Under the pieces are notes generated by a model, which was not told the origin of the DNA, searched no databases, and saw only the letters and a list, made by a program, of their open reading frames with translations. Positions 34,702-43,623 of a DNA stretch of 64,000 nucleotides are shown here, one piece after another. The DNA is from Sandaracinus amylolyticus (lineage in GTDB: Bacteria; Myxococcota_A; Polyangia; Polyangiales; Sandaracinaceae), in the NCBI RefSeq assembly GCF_000737325.1, contig NZ_CP011125.1, forward strand, positions 9,486,001 through 9,550,000, written 5' to 3'. Every line of letters begins with the position of its first letter. Position 1 is the first letter of the stretch. A program made the translations under genes and the position numbers.

Positions 34702-36558
34702 TCAGAACGGCCAGAGCAGAGGGATCACGAGCACGGCGACCACGACGAACGCGATCGTCAGCGGCAGACCGAGCCTCCAGAAGTCGCCGAACCGATATGC
34801 ACCCGGCGCCGTGACCATCAGGTTCGCGGTGCTCGAGATGGGCGCGAAGAACGTCGTCGCGCACGCGACCGTCACGGCCATCAAGAACGGGCGCGGAGAG
34901 GCGCTGATCGCCTCCGCGGCCGACGTCGCGACGGGGATCGAGACGAGAGCGGTCGCGATCGCGCCGAGCACCTGGCCGATCGCGACGACGAACAAGAAGA
35001 CGGCGGCGAGCGTCGCCGTCGCGCCGAGGTCCCCCACCACCTCGAGGAGCACGCGCGCGATCGAGTCGGCGGCCCCGGTCTCGTAGAGCACGGTCGAGAG
35101 CGGAAAGAGCCCGGCGACGAGCAGGACCGCGCTCCACGACACCGCGCGATAGGCCTGCTCGAGGCGGACCACGCGCAGCAGCACGAGCGCGCACGCGGCG
35201 ACGACGCCGGCGATCGCGGCCGGCACCAGATCGAGGGCGAGGACGAGCACCATCGCGACGAGCACGGCGATCGTGCGACGCGCGCCGGGGCCCATCGGGA
35301 CCGTCTGTCGAAGCACGACGTCGGGTGGATCGACGACGACGACCTCGTGATCCTCGGAGGTCCTGCGCAGCGCCTCCCACGTGCCCTCGACGAGCACCGC
35401 GTCGCCGACGGCGAGCGTGGTCGGCCGAGCGCCGCGATCGCGCCCCTGGCGCTGCACCGCGAGCACGAGGAGCCCGTCGGGCGTGAGCGCGCCCGGGAGC
35501 ACCCGCAGACCCTCGATCCGCGAGCGCGGTGGGATGATGACCTCGACGACGCCGAGCTCGCGGCTGAAGAGCGCGTCCCCGTGCTCGCCGGTGCGATGGA
35601 CCGCGCCGACCGAGAGCGACGCGTGGAGCACGAGGCGGCTGATCGCGTCGGAGGGCCCACGCACGACGAGCACGTCGCCCGCGCCGAGAACGTGATCGAG
35701 CGATGGATCGACGAGCTCTCCGGCCTGCACGCCGACGAGCTCCAGACCGGCGTGATCGGAGAGGTCCAATTCCCCTCGTCGGACTCCCACGAAGGGCGAG
35801 CCCGCTCGCAGCCGCAGGCGATACAAGCCGCCTTCGAGGCCATACTGCTCGATCAGCGTGCGCGCGTGCTGAGCGAGATCGGGGGAGCGCGTGGCGGGGC
35901 GGCGCTCGGGCAGCACCTTCGGGCCGAGGAGCGTGACGACGAGCACCGCGACGACGAGCAGCGGGGCGCCGACGAGCCCGAACTCGAAGAACGTGAAGCG
36001 CTCGCCGGTGCTCGACGCCGCCGCGTCGGAGACCAGCACGTTGACCGGCGTGCCCGAGAGCACGAGCAGCGACCCGGTGGTCGCCGCGAACGCGAGCGGC
36101 ATCGCCAGGGTCGAGGGCGGACGCCCGGTGCGCACCGCGATCGCCACGATCATCGGGAGCAGCGCCGCGACCGCGCCGTTGGGGCTGATGAGCGCGGAGA
36201 GCAGCGCCGCGACCACCATGATCACGACGACCATGCGGCGCGGGTCCTGTCCGACGACCGCGAGCACGCGCTGGCTCGTCCACGCGGTCACGCCGGTCGC
36301 GTCGAGCGCTTCGCTGATCACGAAGAGCGCCGCGAGGAACGGAACCACGGGGTCGCCGAACCCGGCGAACGCGCCGGCGACGTCGACGAGCCCGAGCGCG
36401 AAGAGCGCGAGCGCGGTCCCCATCGCGACGAGGGGAGCCGGGACCCGATTCGACACGAAGAGGACGACGGCACCCGCGAGGACCCACAAGCTCGACGTCG
36501 CGTCGTCCACGGCGAGCAATTCGGAGCGGCGTGGCCGCGCTCCAAGGTCACCGTCCAC
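34702..36558 (-). CDS. SLC13-type (DASS) carrier with two RCK_C/TrkA_C domains
   Basis: 618 residues. Two membrane halves flank a soluble insert. The second half carries ISSTANLMVTAPG, a typical DASS substrate loop; the first has LSGTPVNVLVSDA. The central insert (about residues 230-400) contains two TrkA_C-like domains (LRLRAGSPFVGVRRGELDL, EVIIPPRSRIEGLRVLPG), as in bacterial SLC13 permeases for sulfate or other anions. GTG 36558 follows GGGAG. The start is only 15 bp behind the stop of the exported beta-barrel-like gene at 36574, so the two are in one operon. Confidence 0.8.
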   Translation of the reverse strand: MDGDLGARPRRSELLAVDDATSSLWVLAGAVVLFVSNRVPAPLVAMGTALALFALGLVDVAGAFAGFGDPVVPFLAALFVISEALDATGVTAWTSQRVLAVVGQDPRRMVVVIMVVAALLSALISPNGAVAALLPMIVAIAVRTGRPPSTLAMPLAFAATTGSLLVLSGTPVNVLVSDAAASSTGERFTFFEFGLVGAPLLVVAVLVVTLLGPKVLPERRPATRSPDLAQHARTLIEQYGLEGGLYRLRLRAGSPFVGVRRGELDLSDHAGLELVGVQAGELVDPSLDHVLGAGDVLVVRGPSDAISRLVLHASLSVGAVHRTGEHGDALFSRELGVVEVIIPPRSRIEGLRVLPGALTPDGLLVLAVQRQGRDRGARPTTLAVGDAVLVEGTWEALRRTSEDHEVVVVDPPDVVLRQTVPMGPGARRTIAVLVAMVLVLALDLVPAAIAGVVAACALVLLRVVRLEQAYRAVSWSAVLLVAGLFPLSTVLYETGAADSIARVLLEVVGDLGATATLAAVFLFVVAIGQVLGAIATALVSIPVATSAAEAISASPRPFLMAVTVACATTFFAPISSTANLMVTAPGAYRFGDFWRLGLPLTIAFVVVAVLVIPLLWPF

Positions 36559-36573
36559 GAGGCTCCCGTCGAG

Positions 36574-37224
36574 TCAGAAGAGCGTCGAATATCCGATCTC
36601 GAATCCGACGCTGACAGTCGTGTTGAAGTGCGAGTCGCCGTTGTCGTCGACTTCGCTGCCCATGATGATCGGCACCCGGACCGACGGATTCAGCATGCGC
36701 CCCGCGCCGAGCGCGATGTTCGCGCCGACGCGCGGCGCGACGTCGAATCCCGCGGTGACTCCGTCGTATCCGACGCCGAGGCCGAGACCGCCGAAGAGGA
36801 ACAGATCGTCGGCGATCACCGGGACGTGATAGCTGGGCTCGAGCAGCACAGCGACGGTGGTGCCGGAGTGGCGACTGCCATCGTCATCACGGACGTTCTC
36901 GTACTCGACTGCCACCTGGAGCGAGAGCTCGAGATAGTCGATGATGAAGACACCGACGCTCGGAGTGATGTTCAGCGTGAACACGTCCTCGGTCCACATT
37001 CCTCCGAGGCTGCCTCCGAGCTCGAACACGCCGGCGTCGCCGTAGCTGGGCGCATCGTCCTGGTCTTCCTCGGGCGGACACAGCGCCTCCGGGGGACCGG
37101 CCTCGATCTCGGGCGCTCCGCGATAGGCGCTCGGAACCGGCTCTTCGTCGGGCTCCTGCGCGCGCGCCACTGCGCTGGTGGCCATTGCGAGCGCGATCAC
37201 CAGCACACGCTTGGTCGTCGCCAT
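36574..37224 (-). CDS. Exported protein, probable outer-membrane beta-barrel
   Basis: 216 residues. A signal peptide (VLVIALAMATSAVARAQ) and an acidic Pro-rich segment precede a beta-rich body with glycine-alternating strands (FELGGSLGGMWTEDVFTLNIT, LFGGLGLGVGYDGVTAGFDV, TTVSVGFEIGYSTLF). It ends in a terminal phenylalanine, as outer-membrane barrels do. GGAGGG precedes ATG 37224. It is first in an operon with the SLC13 carrier, which suggests an outer-membrane port or sensor for the same solute. Confidence 0.65.
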   Translation of the reverse strand: MATTKRVLVIALAMATSAVARAQEPDEEPVPSAYRGAPEIEAGPPEALCPPEEDQDDAPSYGDAGVFELGGSLGGMWTEDVFTLNITPSVGVFIIDYLELSLQVAVEYENVRDDDGSRHSGTTVAVLLEPSYHVPVIADDLFLFGGLGLGVGYDGVTAGFDVAPRVGANIALGAGRMLNPSVRVPIIMGSEVDDNGDSHFNTTVSVGFEIGYSTLF

Positions 37225-37298
37225 CTGCCGCCCTCCTCGCTCCGATGCGAGCGGCGAGCTCTGGTGCATGCTGGATGCCGCGAGCGCCGTTGGACGGC

Positions 37299-37322
37299 CG
37301 TGCTCGTCTCGAGACGAGCACG
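37299..37322. promoter_or_regulatory. Perfect 24-bp palindrome
   Basis: CGTGCTCGTCTC followed by its exact reverse complement, with no spacer. It lies in the 227-bp gap between the exported protein gene (start 37224) and the RDD gene (end 37452), about 75 bp upstream of the former. It could be an operator for a dimeric regulator or a cruciform-forming site. Confidence 0.5.
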
Positions 37323-37451
37323 CGCCGTCGCGACGTTCTCCACGGTGCCGAACGCTCGACGGCCGCACGCGCTGCGCGGCGAGGGCCGGACGCCACGACT
37401 CGCAAGCGACGTGCGTGGCGCGGCGCGGGTCGCGCGCACGGGGACCGGTCC

Positions 37452-37949
37452 TCAGGCCACGCTCGCGCCGCGCGGCGGACGGAGCACGCGACGACCGCGC
37501 GCGGCGAGCGGCGGATCGTAGACGACCCGCGTCCCCGCGATCCGGTCGTGCCAGCCGCGGCGATCGGGATCGAAGAGGATCCAGACGAAGCCGAGGTAGA
37601 GCGGCAGGGCGGCGAGGATGCACCCGACGAAGCGCAGCAAGGCGCGCGCGAACGGGAGGCGCGCACCGCCGTTCGCCGGCACCACGCGCAGGCCGAGGAG
37701 CAGCAGGCCGGCGGTGCGACCGGCGATCGCCCAGAGGCCCACAAAGTAGACGGCGGCGATCGTCGCGCACGATGCGCCGGCGAGCGCGCTGGTGACCTCG
37801 CGCGTCCAGCTCGACGAGGGCAGGAGCATCGAGCCGGTGACGTCGACGAACCACGCGGCGGCGCTCGAGCCGGCGCCGACCAGCGCGAGATCGATCACGA
37901 ACGCCGCGAAACGACTGACGATCCCGGCGGGCTCCGCCTCGTCGCTCAC
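37452..37949 (-). CDS. RDD-family membrane protein
   Basis: 165 residues. The RDD signature is visible as GIVSRFAAFVIDLALVGAG at the start, then GRTAGLLLLGLRVV and DPDRRGWHDRIAGTRVVYDP at the end, with three to four helices between. RDD proteins are inner-membrane proteins, and some act in sodium or lithium export. The start lies three bases after the stop of the upstream gene (37953), so the pair forms one operon. Confidence 0.85.
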   Translation of the reverse strand: MSDEAEPAGIVSRFAAFVIDLALVGAGSSAAAWFVDVTGSMLLPSSSWTREVTSALAGASCATIAAVYFVGLWAIAGRTAGLLLLGLRVVPANGGARLPFARALLRFVGCILAALPLYLGFVWILFDPDRRGWHDRIAGTRVVYDPPLAARGRRVLRPPRGASVA

Positions 37950-37952
37950 GAC

Positions 37953-38594
37953 CTACGCTCCTCGGCTCGCGCGGCGCCGCAGCGCCGCGAGCTGAGCGCG
38001 CGGATCGTCGATCCATCGCTGGAACGCCGCGGAGACGCTGTCGTCCGCCTCGGCCACCGCGGCGCGCAGCTCGTCGAGCGCGGTGCTGGTGACGGATGCG
38101 CTCTGCGTCGCGACGAGCGCCTGCACGTCGGGGTTCGTCGCGAGCCGATCGAACACGCGATCGGAGAGCTCGCGCAGCCCGACACGCGCGAGGTCGCGAC
38201 CGCGCGCTTCTTCGTCGCGGCCGACGCGCTCGGCGAGCGTCATCTCGTCGCGCCACGTCGCGCGCAACACGTCGACGCGGCCGGCGACCCGGCGCGCGAT
38301 CGCCGAGCGCGCGAAGGGCCTCCACCACGGCGCGAGGCGCGCCGCGAGATGCGTGCACGACGCACGACCGCGCGCGATCGCGTCGCTCGCGTGCGAGGGT
38401 GCGCGCACGCAGAGCCCGACCACGCGATGCCAGCGCGCCGAGCCGCGCACGACGTCGCGCGGCGCGTGCCCGTCCCACGCCCGGAGATCCGACCCGAGCC
38501 GCTCGCGCGCGAGCGACAGACAGCCGACCACGAAGCGCAGCGCGATCCGCGGCGTCGTGTCGCGCTCGTCCTCGTGATCCTCCACCGCGTCCAT
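37953..38594 (-). CDS. Hypothetical helical protein, operon partner of the RDD protein
   Basis: 213 residues. ATG 38594 was preferred to the TTG at 38612. No signal peptide or membrane helix is convincing. The N-terminal half is rich in His, Arg and Trp (HAPRDVVRGSARWHRVVGLC, LAARLAPWWRPFARSA). The C-terminal half is a charged helix bundle (LRELSDRVFDRLATNPDVQALVATQS, ELRAAVAEADDSVSAAFQRW). Similar helical proteins occur next to RDD genes in myxobacteria, as far as I recall, with no known role. It is divergent from the DUF2254 gene at 38656. Confidence 0.55.
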   Translation of the reverse strand: MDAVEDHEDERDTTPRIALRFVVGCLSLARERLGSDLRAWDGHAPRDVVRGSARWHRVVGLCVRAPSHASDAIARGRASCTHLAARLAPWWRPFARSAIARRVAGRVDVLRATWRDEMTLAERVGRDEEARGRDLARVGLRELSDRVFDRLATNPDVQALVATQSASVTSTALDELRAAVAEADDSVSAAFQRWIDDPRAQLAALRRRASRGA

Positions 38595-38655
38595 CGCGCG
38601 ACGTCGTCGCAAGAGCGGTGCCGGTCGCGGATCGGCAAGTGCCTATCGCTCGGAC

Positions 38656-40023
38656 ATGCGCCACCCGATGCTGCGCCGGTTGCTGAGCGATCCGTTCTAT
38701 CTCGTGATGCTCACGGCGCTCCTGCTCGGCGCGGCGCTCGGGCGTTTCGTCACGCAGGAGGGGCTCGGTGAGGAGCTGACGTACGCGCTCGGCCGCGCGT
38801 GGCGCGGCACGGCGGACGGCGCGCGCGAGGCGCTCGCGGCGATGTTCGGGTTCCAGTTCACCGTGCTGACGATCGTGCTCTCGCTGAACGCGCCGGTCGT
38901 GCAGTCGGCGGCGAACCAGTACTCACCGCGGCTCGTGCCGTTCTATCTGAAGAACGCGCCGCTCCGGCGCGCGATGCCGCTCTTCGTGCTCGCGACGGGC
39001 TACATCGCCGCAGGCCTGCGCGAGCTCGGGCTCCAGGTGGAGCCGGTGTCGCGACCGCAGCCCGTCGTCACCGGCGCGCTCGCGCTGCTCGTCCTCGCGT
39101 TCGCGCTGCTGATGATCGACATGAACCGGACGTTCCGCTTCATGCGCGTCGAGCGCGTGCTCGCGCTGGTGCGCGAGTCGACGTTCGAGGCCGCGGATCG
39201 TCTGCGCGCCGATGCCCGCTCGCTCGCGCTCGATCGCGTGGCGCGGCTGACGCTGCCGGCGTGGGCGCACCCGCTTCCGTCGCCGGGCTCGGGGTACCTC
39301 GCGCGGGTCGACGTCGCGCGGCTCGCGCACGTGGCGCGTCGCGCCGGCGTGCGCGTGCGGATCAGCCGGCCGATCGGCGACTACCTCGACGAGGGCGAGG
39401 TCGTCGGCTGGGTGATGACCGATGCCGCGAGCGGACCGGTGTCGCCGCGCGTCATGGCGCGGCTCGGGCGCGCGCTCGAGGCGAGCCCGACGCGCGACCA
39501 CGCGTACGATCCGGGCTACGGCATCCGCATCCTCGCCGACGTCGCGTCGCGCGCGCTCTCGTCGTCGTCGAACGACTCGTACACCGCGCGCCAGGCGCTG
39601 CAGCAGCTGCGCTCGGTGCTGCGACACCTCGCGCGCGAGCCGGTCGGCGATTGGAACGTGCTCGACCGCGATCGCACGCCGCGCGTGTCGGTGATGGCGA
39701 CCGATCTCCGCGAGTACGTGTCGCTCGCGATCGACGCCCCGCTGCGCCACGGCGCGAGCGATCTCGAGGTGCTCGACGCCGTGCTCGAGATCGCGCTCGA
39801 GATGGGCCTGGTCGCGCCCGACCCCGAGCGACGCGCGGTCGCGCACGAGCTCGTCACGAAGGTGCTCTCCGACGCGACGCGCTACGGGAACCTCGACGAC
39901 GCGAAGCTCGCGCACCTCCACGGCGAGGCCGCGATCGTGCGCGCGTCGCTCGAGCGCAACGCACCGCGCGCGGAGCGCCTCGCGCGCGCCCACTGGGCGC
40001 TTCCGCCGCGTGCGCTGGCGTGA
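38656..40023 (+). CDS. DUF2254 membrane protein
   Basis: 455 residues. Four helices occupy residues 10-165 (FYLVMLTALLLGAALGRFV, MFGFQFTVLTIVLSLNAPVVQSAANQYSPRL, LFVLATGYIAAGLREL, VTGALALLVLAFALLMIDMN). The long C-terminal domain is cytoplasmic or periplasmic and has the family wording RPIGDYLDEGEVVGWV and YDPGYGIRILADVASRALS. The SPR.vPFyLKN segment is a DUF2254 landmark. Function is unknown. TATCGC ends seven bases before the ATG with no SD. It is convergent with the HPF-like gene (7-bp gap). Confidence 0.8.
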   Translation: MRHPMLRRLLSDPFYLVMLTALLLGAALGRFVTQEGLGEELTYALGRAWRGTADGAREALAAMFGFQFTVLTIVLSLNAPVVQSAANQYSPRLVPFYLKNAPLRRAMPLFVLATGYIAAGLRELGLQVEPVSRPQPVVTGALALLVLAFALLMIDMNRTFRFMRVERVLALVRESTFEAADRLRADARSLALDRVARLTLPAWAHPLPSPGSGYLARVDVARLAHVARRAGVRVRISRPIGDYLDEGEVVGWVMTDAASGPVSPRVMARLGRALEASPTRDHAYDPGYGIRILADVASRALSSSSNDSYTARQALQQLRSVLRHLAREPVGDWNVLDRDRTPRVSVMATDLREYVSLAIDAPLRHGASDLEVLDAVLEIALEMGLVAPDPERRAVAHELVTKVLSDATRYGNLDDAKLAHLHGEAAIVRASLERNAPRAERLARAHWALPPRALA

Positions 40024-40030
40024 TCGTCGA

Positions 40031-40855
40031 TCAGCTCGGGCGCGGCGAGCGCGCGCGCTTCGCGCGTGCCTTGGGGCTCGACGTCGACGCGCGGGCGCGC
40101 TGCCCGAGCTTGTTCCCCGAGCGCAGCCGGTTCGGCCCGCCGGGGCGCGTCGACTTGCGCGACGGCGTGTCGCGCGCCGAGTCCTCGAGCGCCGCCGCCA
40201 TCCGCGAGGTCCGCTTCTTCGTGTTGCGCCGCGCGGTCGACGTCCCGCCTGCGCGACGCGCGGTCGCGCTCACCCCGGGCATCGACGTGTCGACGTACGC
40301 ATCGCGACGCCGCTTCTCCGGGCGATCGAGCGCCGCGGTGAGGTTCTCGGCGCTGCGCCCGACGCGCCGCCCGATCAGGCTGCCCGCGACCGCGACCTGC
40401 TTCGCGCGACGCGCGGGTGTCTTCTTCTTCGCCGCGGCCTTCTTCGTCGTGGGCGGCGGCGCCGCGATCGCGCGCTTGTCGACCGTTCGCTGCGCGCCCG
40501 TCTTCACCTTCGGGAGCACCGCCGCGAACGCCTTCGGCGCGGTCGCGCCCCGCGCGCTCGCGATCACGCTCGGGATGCCGCTCATCACGAGGCGCACGCG
40601 ACACTCGACGTCCACGCCACCGCGCGGTCCGTTCACGTCCTCGAAGCGCACCGTGCCGCGCTCGATCAGCGTCGCCATGTGGCCGACCGCGCGCGCCAGG
40701 CGCACGCGGATCGCGGTCTCGAACGCGGGCGTGAGCGGCACCGAGCTGCGGATCGCGATCGGCGTCGCGCTCACCTCGGTGCGTCCGCGCCGACGCGCTC
40801 GACCCCCTGCCGTCTTCGCCGTGAACTTCCGCTGCGGAGTCTTCGTGTTCGCCAT
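40031..40855 (-). CDS. HPF/RaiA-like ribosome-associated protein with long basic tail
   Basis: 274 residues. Residues about 45-120 resemble the HPF/S30EA fold: FETAIRVRLARAVGHMATLIERGTVRFEDVNGPRGGVDVECRVRLVMSG. It includes the VRFEDVNGPRGG(V/K)D turn common in stand-alone HPF homologues. The fold binds the small ribosomal subunit during dormancy. Unlike usual HPF, the remaining 150 residues are a disordered Lys/Arg/Ala-rich tail (KKAAAKKKTPARRAK and similar) that could bind nucleic acid. GAGGAA lies seven bases before ATG 40855. It is 44 bp downstream of the MscS gene in the same direction. Confidence 0.65.
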   Translation of the reverse strand: MANTKTPQRKFTAKTAGGRARRRGRTEVSATPIAIRSSVPLTPAFETAIRVRLARAVGHMATLIERGTVRFEDVNGPRGGVDVECRVRLVMSGIPSVIASARGATAPKAFAAVLPKVKTGAQRTVDKRAIAAPPPTTKKAAAKKKTPARRAKQVAVAGSLIGRRVGRSAENLTAALDRPEKRRRDAYVDTSMPGVSATARRAGGTSTARRNTKKRTSRMAAALEDSARDTPSRKSTRPGGPNRLRSGNKLGQRARASTSSPKARAKRARSPRPS

Positions 40856-40899
40856 CGCTGTGTTCCTCGGCGCTCTTCGGCACATGGGATCGGTGATCG

Positions 40900-42507
40900 T
40901 CACGACAACGTCGCGCGTCGCTCGTCGCCGTCGGGAGCAGGGCCCTCCTCGAGGCGCACGCGCGGCAGATAGCGCCCGCCGTCGAGCGTCTGCAGCACGC
41001 CGAGCACGTGCTCGCGCACGTCGCACTGCAGCTTCACGAGCGCCCCGGAGTCGGCCGCGCTGACGAGGACGCGGAGCGTCGCGGTGCGATCCTCGATCGC
41101 GATGACCTGCACCGCGAGCGTCGCTCCGTCGAAGCGCGGATGATCGCGCACGTAGCGCTCGACCTCGACGCGCAGCGCAGCGAACGGCGTCGTGAAGTCC
41201 ACCGGCACCAGCACCACGCCGACGATGTCGGTGCCGAGCCGCGTCCAGTTCTCGAACGGCGTCTCGAGCAGCTTCGGGATCGGGAGGATCAGGCGACGCC
41301 GATCCCAGAGGCGCAGCACGACGTAGCTCAGGTTGATCTCCTCGACGGTGCCCGTCTCGCCCTCGATCGCGATCTCGTCGCCGACCCGCAGCGGCTGGGA
41401 GAACGAGAGCTGCATCCCCGCGAACAAGTTGCCGAGCGTCCGCTGGGCCGCGATGCCGAGCACGATGCCCGCGACGCCCGCCGACGCGAGCAACGACACG
41501 CCGATCTCGCGCACCACGTCGAACTGGAGCAGCACCACCGCGATCGTCACCACGACGCCCGCGACGTGGAGCACGCGTCGCACGATGCCGGCGCGGGTGC
41601 GCACGCCGCGCGCGCGCCAGTGATCCTCGGTCGCCGCGCGCTCCTCCACGCGCTCGGCGACGAGATCGACGAAGTGCCAGAACGCCCAGCCGACCGCGAG
41701 CGACCACCCCGCGACGTAGGCGCGACCGAGCACGTCGATCGCGCCTCGCGAGAACCGGATCACGATCGCGAAGATCCCCAGGAACGCCAGCGACAGCGCC
41801 GCGCGCTTCGGTCCGCGCAGGCGCTCGAAGAGCGCGTCGACGAAGGGGTCCTCGAGCCGGCGCGCGAATCGACGCGCGATCGCGCTCGTGATCCGATCGG
41901 TGAGGAACGCGCACCCGAGCGCGAGCAGCAGCGCGATCGGGAGCACGATCCACTGCCATGGCTCGAGCTGCAGCACGCGCGGCCGATGGAGCCACTCGGG
42001 CGTGCGGCTCCCGATCGGCCCGCGGTCGACGCCCTCCGCGAGCAGCGGCGCGGCGCGCACCGTCGCCGCCGAGAACTTCCAGGCCGGCGCCTCGCCTCCG
42101 CGGACGCGGCGCAGCACCACACCTTGCTCGACGGTCGGCAGCCGGAGGATCTCGACCGCGCGATCGCCGCCCGGCTCGGGCTCGTCGGGCAGCGTCGTCG
42201 GCAGCACGCGCTCGTCGCTGAGCACCATCTCGAGATCGCGCGCGGCCTCGCGGCCCACCTCGGCGCGCTGATCGCGCGGCACCTCGCGGAGATCGAGCGC
42301 GTGCGCGGCGACGTCCCACTCCCCGTCGCGCGCGCTCGCGAGGAACGACGCGAGCAACCGCCGCGGCGTCGAGTGATCGATCGACGGCTCGTCGTCCGCG
42401 GTCTCGAGCTCGAGCGGCGCGGGCTCCTGAGCGCGCGCACGATCGGCGAGCACCACCACCGAGAGCCACAACGCCGCGACGACGGCGAGCTCGCACCTCG
42501 CGCTCAC
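40900..42507 (-). CDS. MscS-family mechanosensitive channel
   Basis: 535 residues from GTG 42507, supported by GAGGTG six bases upstream and by the signal peptide that follows (LAVVAALWLSVVVLADRARAQ). A periplasmic domain of about 150 residues precedes several helices. The pore-lining helix reads LLASAGVAGIVLGIAAQRTLGNLFAGMQL, then the beta domain FSQPLRVGDEIAIEGETGTVEEINLSYVVLRLWDRR. This is the MscS core. Such channels release solutes during hypo-osmotic shock. It is divergent from the sigma54 activator gene with about 105 bp between them. Confidence 0.85.
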   Translation of the reverse strand: MSARCELAVVAALWLSVVVLADRARAQEPAPLELETADDEPSIDHSTPRRLLASFLASARDGEWDVAAHALDLREVPRDQRAEVGREAARDLEMVLSDERVLPTTLPDEPEPGGDRAVEILRLPTVEQGVVLRRVRGGEAPAWKFSAATVRAAPLLAEGVDRGPIGSRTPEWLHRPRVLQLEPWQWIVLPIALLLALGCAFLTDRITSAIARRFARRLEDPFVDALFERLRGPKRAALSLAFLGIFAIVIRFSRGAIDVLGRAYVAGWSLAVGWAFWHFVDLVAERVEERAATEDHWRARGVRTRAGIVRRVLHVAGVVVTIAVVLLQFDVVREIGVSLLASAGVAGIVLGIAAQRTLGNLFAGMQLSFSQPLRVGDEIAIEGETGTVEEINLSYVVLRLWDRRRLILPIPKLLETPFENWTRLGTDIVGVVLVPVDFTTPFAALRVEVERYVRDHPRFDGATLAVQVIAIEDRTATLRVLVSAADSGALVKLQCDVREHVLGVLQTLDGGRYLPRVRLEEGPAPDGDERRATLS

Positions 42508-42611
42508 GCGGACACCTCGTGTGCTCGTAGGGATCGCGAGCGCGGCGCACAACGTCCCGCGATCCGGCGCCCCGAGACGCTGCTCTCGAGGCGCGGTCGC
42601 ACGTCTGCTCC

Positions 42612-43622
42612 ATGCGTTCCATGATGGAACACATGGACCACGTGCACGTCGCCGGAGAGACCTGCCCGCACTGCGGTCTGCTCCCGGTCGCGAAAGGGAC
42701 GCGGCACGCGCAGCGCGTCGTGTGCGAGAGCCGCGCGATGCGCGAGCTGTTCCGGCGCGCGGCGCGCTTCGCGGAGAACGACGCGCCGGTCGTGATCACC
42801 GGCGAGAGCGGGACCGGCAAGGAGGTCGTCGCGCGCGTGCTGCACGCGAACGGGCCGCGCACGAGCAAGGCGTTCGTCGCGGTGAACGTCGCGGCGCTGC
42901 CCGCGGAGCTGCTCGAGTCCGAGCTCTTCGGCCATGCGCGCGGCGCGTTCACCGGCGCGCACAAGGACAAGGCCGGGCTCTTCGAGGAGGCGGACGGCGG
43001 GGTCCTCTTCCTCGACGAGATCGGCGAGATGCCGCTCGCGCTCCAGGCGAAGCTGCTGCGCGCGCTCGCGGAAGGAGAGGTGCGCCGCGTGGGCGACAAC
43101 CGCGCGTTCGCGGTCGACGTGCGGATCGTGTGCGCGACGCATCGCGACCTCGCGCAGCTGGTGCGCGAGGGGCGCTTCCGCGAGGACCTCTACTACCGCC
43201 TCAAGGTGCTCACGCTGCGCGTGCCCCCGCTGCGCGAGCGGCGCGACGACGTGCTCGCGCTCGCGAAGGGCTTCCTCGCGGCGGAGCCGCGCACCAAGGC
43301 GAAGGGCTTCGCGCAGGACGCGAAGGACGCGCTGCTCGCATATGCGTGGCCGGGCAACGTGCGCGAGCTGCAGAGCGCGGTGAAGCACGGCGCGGCGCTG
43401 GCGCGCGGCAGCGAGATCCGGCTCGAGGACTTGCCCGAGGAGCTCTCGTCGCCGAGCGTCGAGGCGCCGAAGGAGCGCGTGAAGCTGCGCCCGCTCGTCG
43501 AGGTCGAGCGCGAGCACGTGCTCGGTGTGCTCGAGGCATCGGGTGGGAACGTGGGCGACGCGGCGCGCGTGCTGGGGATCGGGCGCAACACGCTGTGGCG
43601 GAAGCTGAAGAGCTGGGAGTGA
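42612..43622 (+). CDS. Sigma54-dependent transcriptional activator with a short Cys/His-rich N-terminus
   Basis: 336 residues. The AAA+ core is complete: Walker A GESGTGKE (about 64-71), the sigma54-contact loop GAFTGA (about 111-116), Walker [13 protein letters not shown] and the sensor region [12 protein letters not shown] Fis-type helix-turn-helix ends the protein ([21 protein letters not shown]). In place of a GAF, PAS or receiver domain there are only about 40 residues with H7, H10, H12, C18, H20, C21 and C38 (numbered from ATG 42612), including CPHC. This could hold a metal that senses NO or redox state. ATGs at 42612, 42621, 42624 and 42633 are all in frame and none has a good SD. The palindrome at 42616 overlaps the first codons, suggesting autorepression. 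Confidence 0.85.
   Translation: MRSMMEHMDHVHVAGETCPHCGLLPVAKGTRHAQRVVCESRAMRELFRRAARFAENDAPVVITGESGTGKEVVARVLHANGPRTSKAFVAVNVAALPAELLESELFGHARGAFTGAHKDKAGLFEEADGGVLFLDEIGEMPLALQAKLLRALAEGEVRRVGDNRAFAVDVRIVCATHRDLAQLVREGRFREDLYYRLKVLTLRVPPLRERRDDVLALAKGFLAAEPRTKAKGFAQDAKDALLAYAWPGNVRELQSAVKHGAALARGSEIRLEDLPEELSSPSVEAPKERVKLRPLVEVEREHVLGVLEASGGNVGDAARVLGIGRNTLWRKLKSWE
42616..42630. promoter_or_regulatory. Inverted repeat GTTCCAT-G-ATGGAAC at the activator gene start
   Basis: Identical to the site at 26524 upstream of the Fe-S repair operon; 19 bp in all are shared. It overlaps the first in-frame ATGs of the activator. Binding here by the activator itself would block its own expression, a common design for sigma54 activators. 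If translation begins at ATG 42633, the site is wholly in the leader. Confidence 0.7.
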
Positions 43623-43623
43623 G

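Noticed and set aside
33636-37440. Similarity between the gap at 33636 and the gap at 37312 as a dispersed repeat
   Set aside because: Only about a dozen bases match before the alignment drifts; not enough in this base composition.
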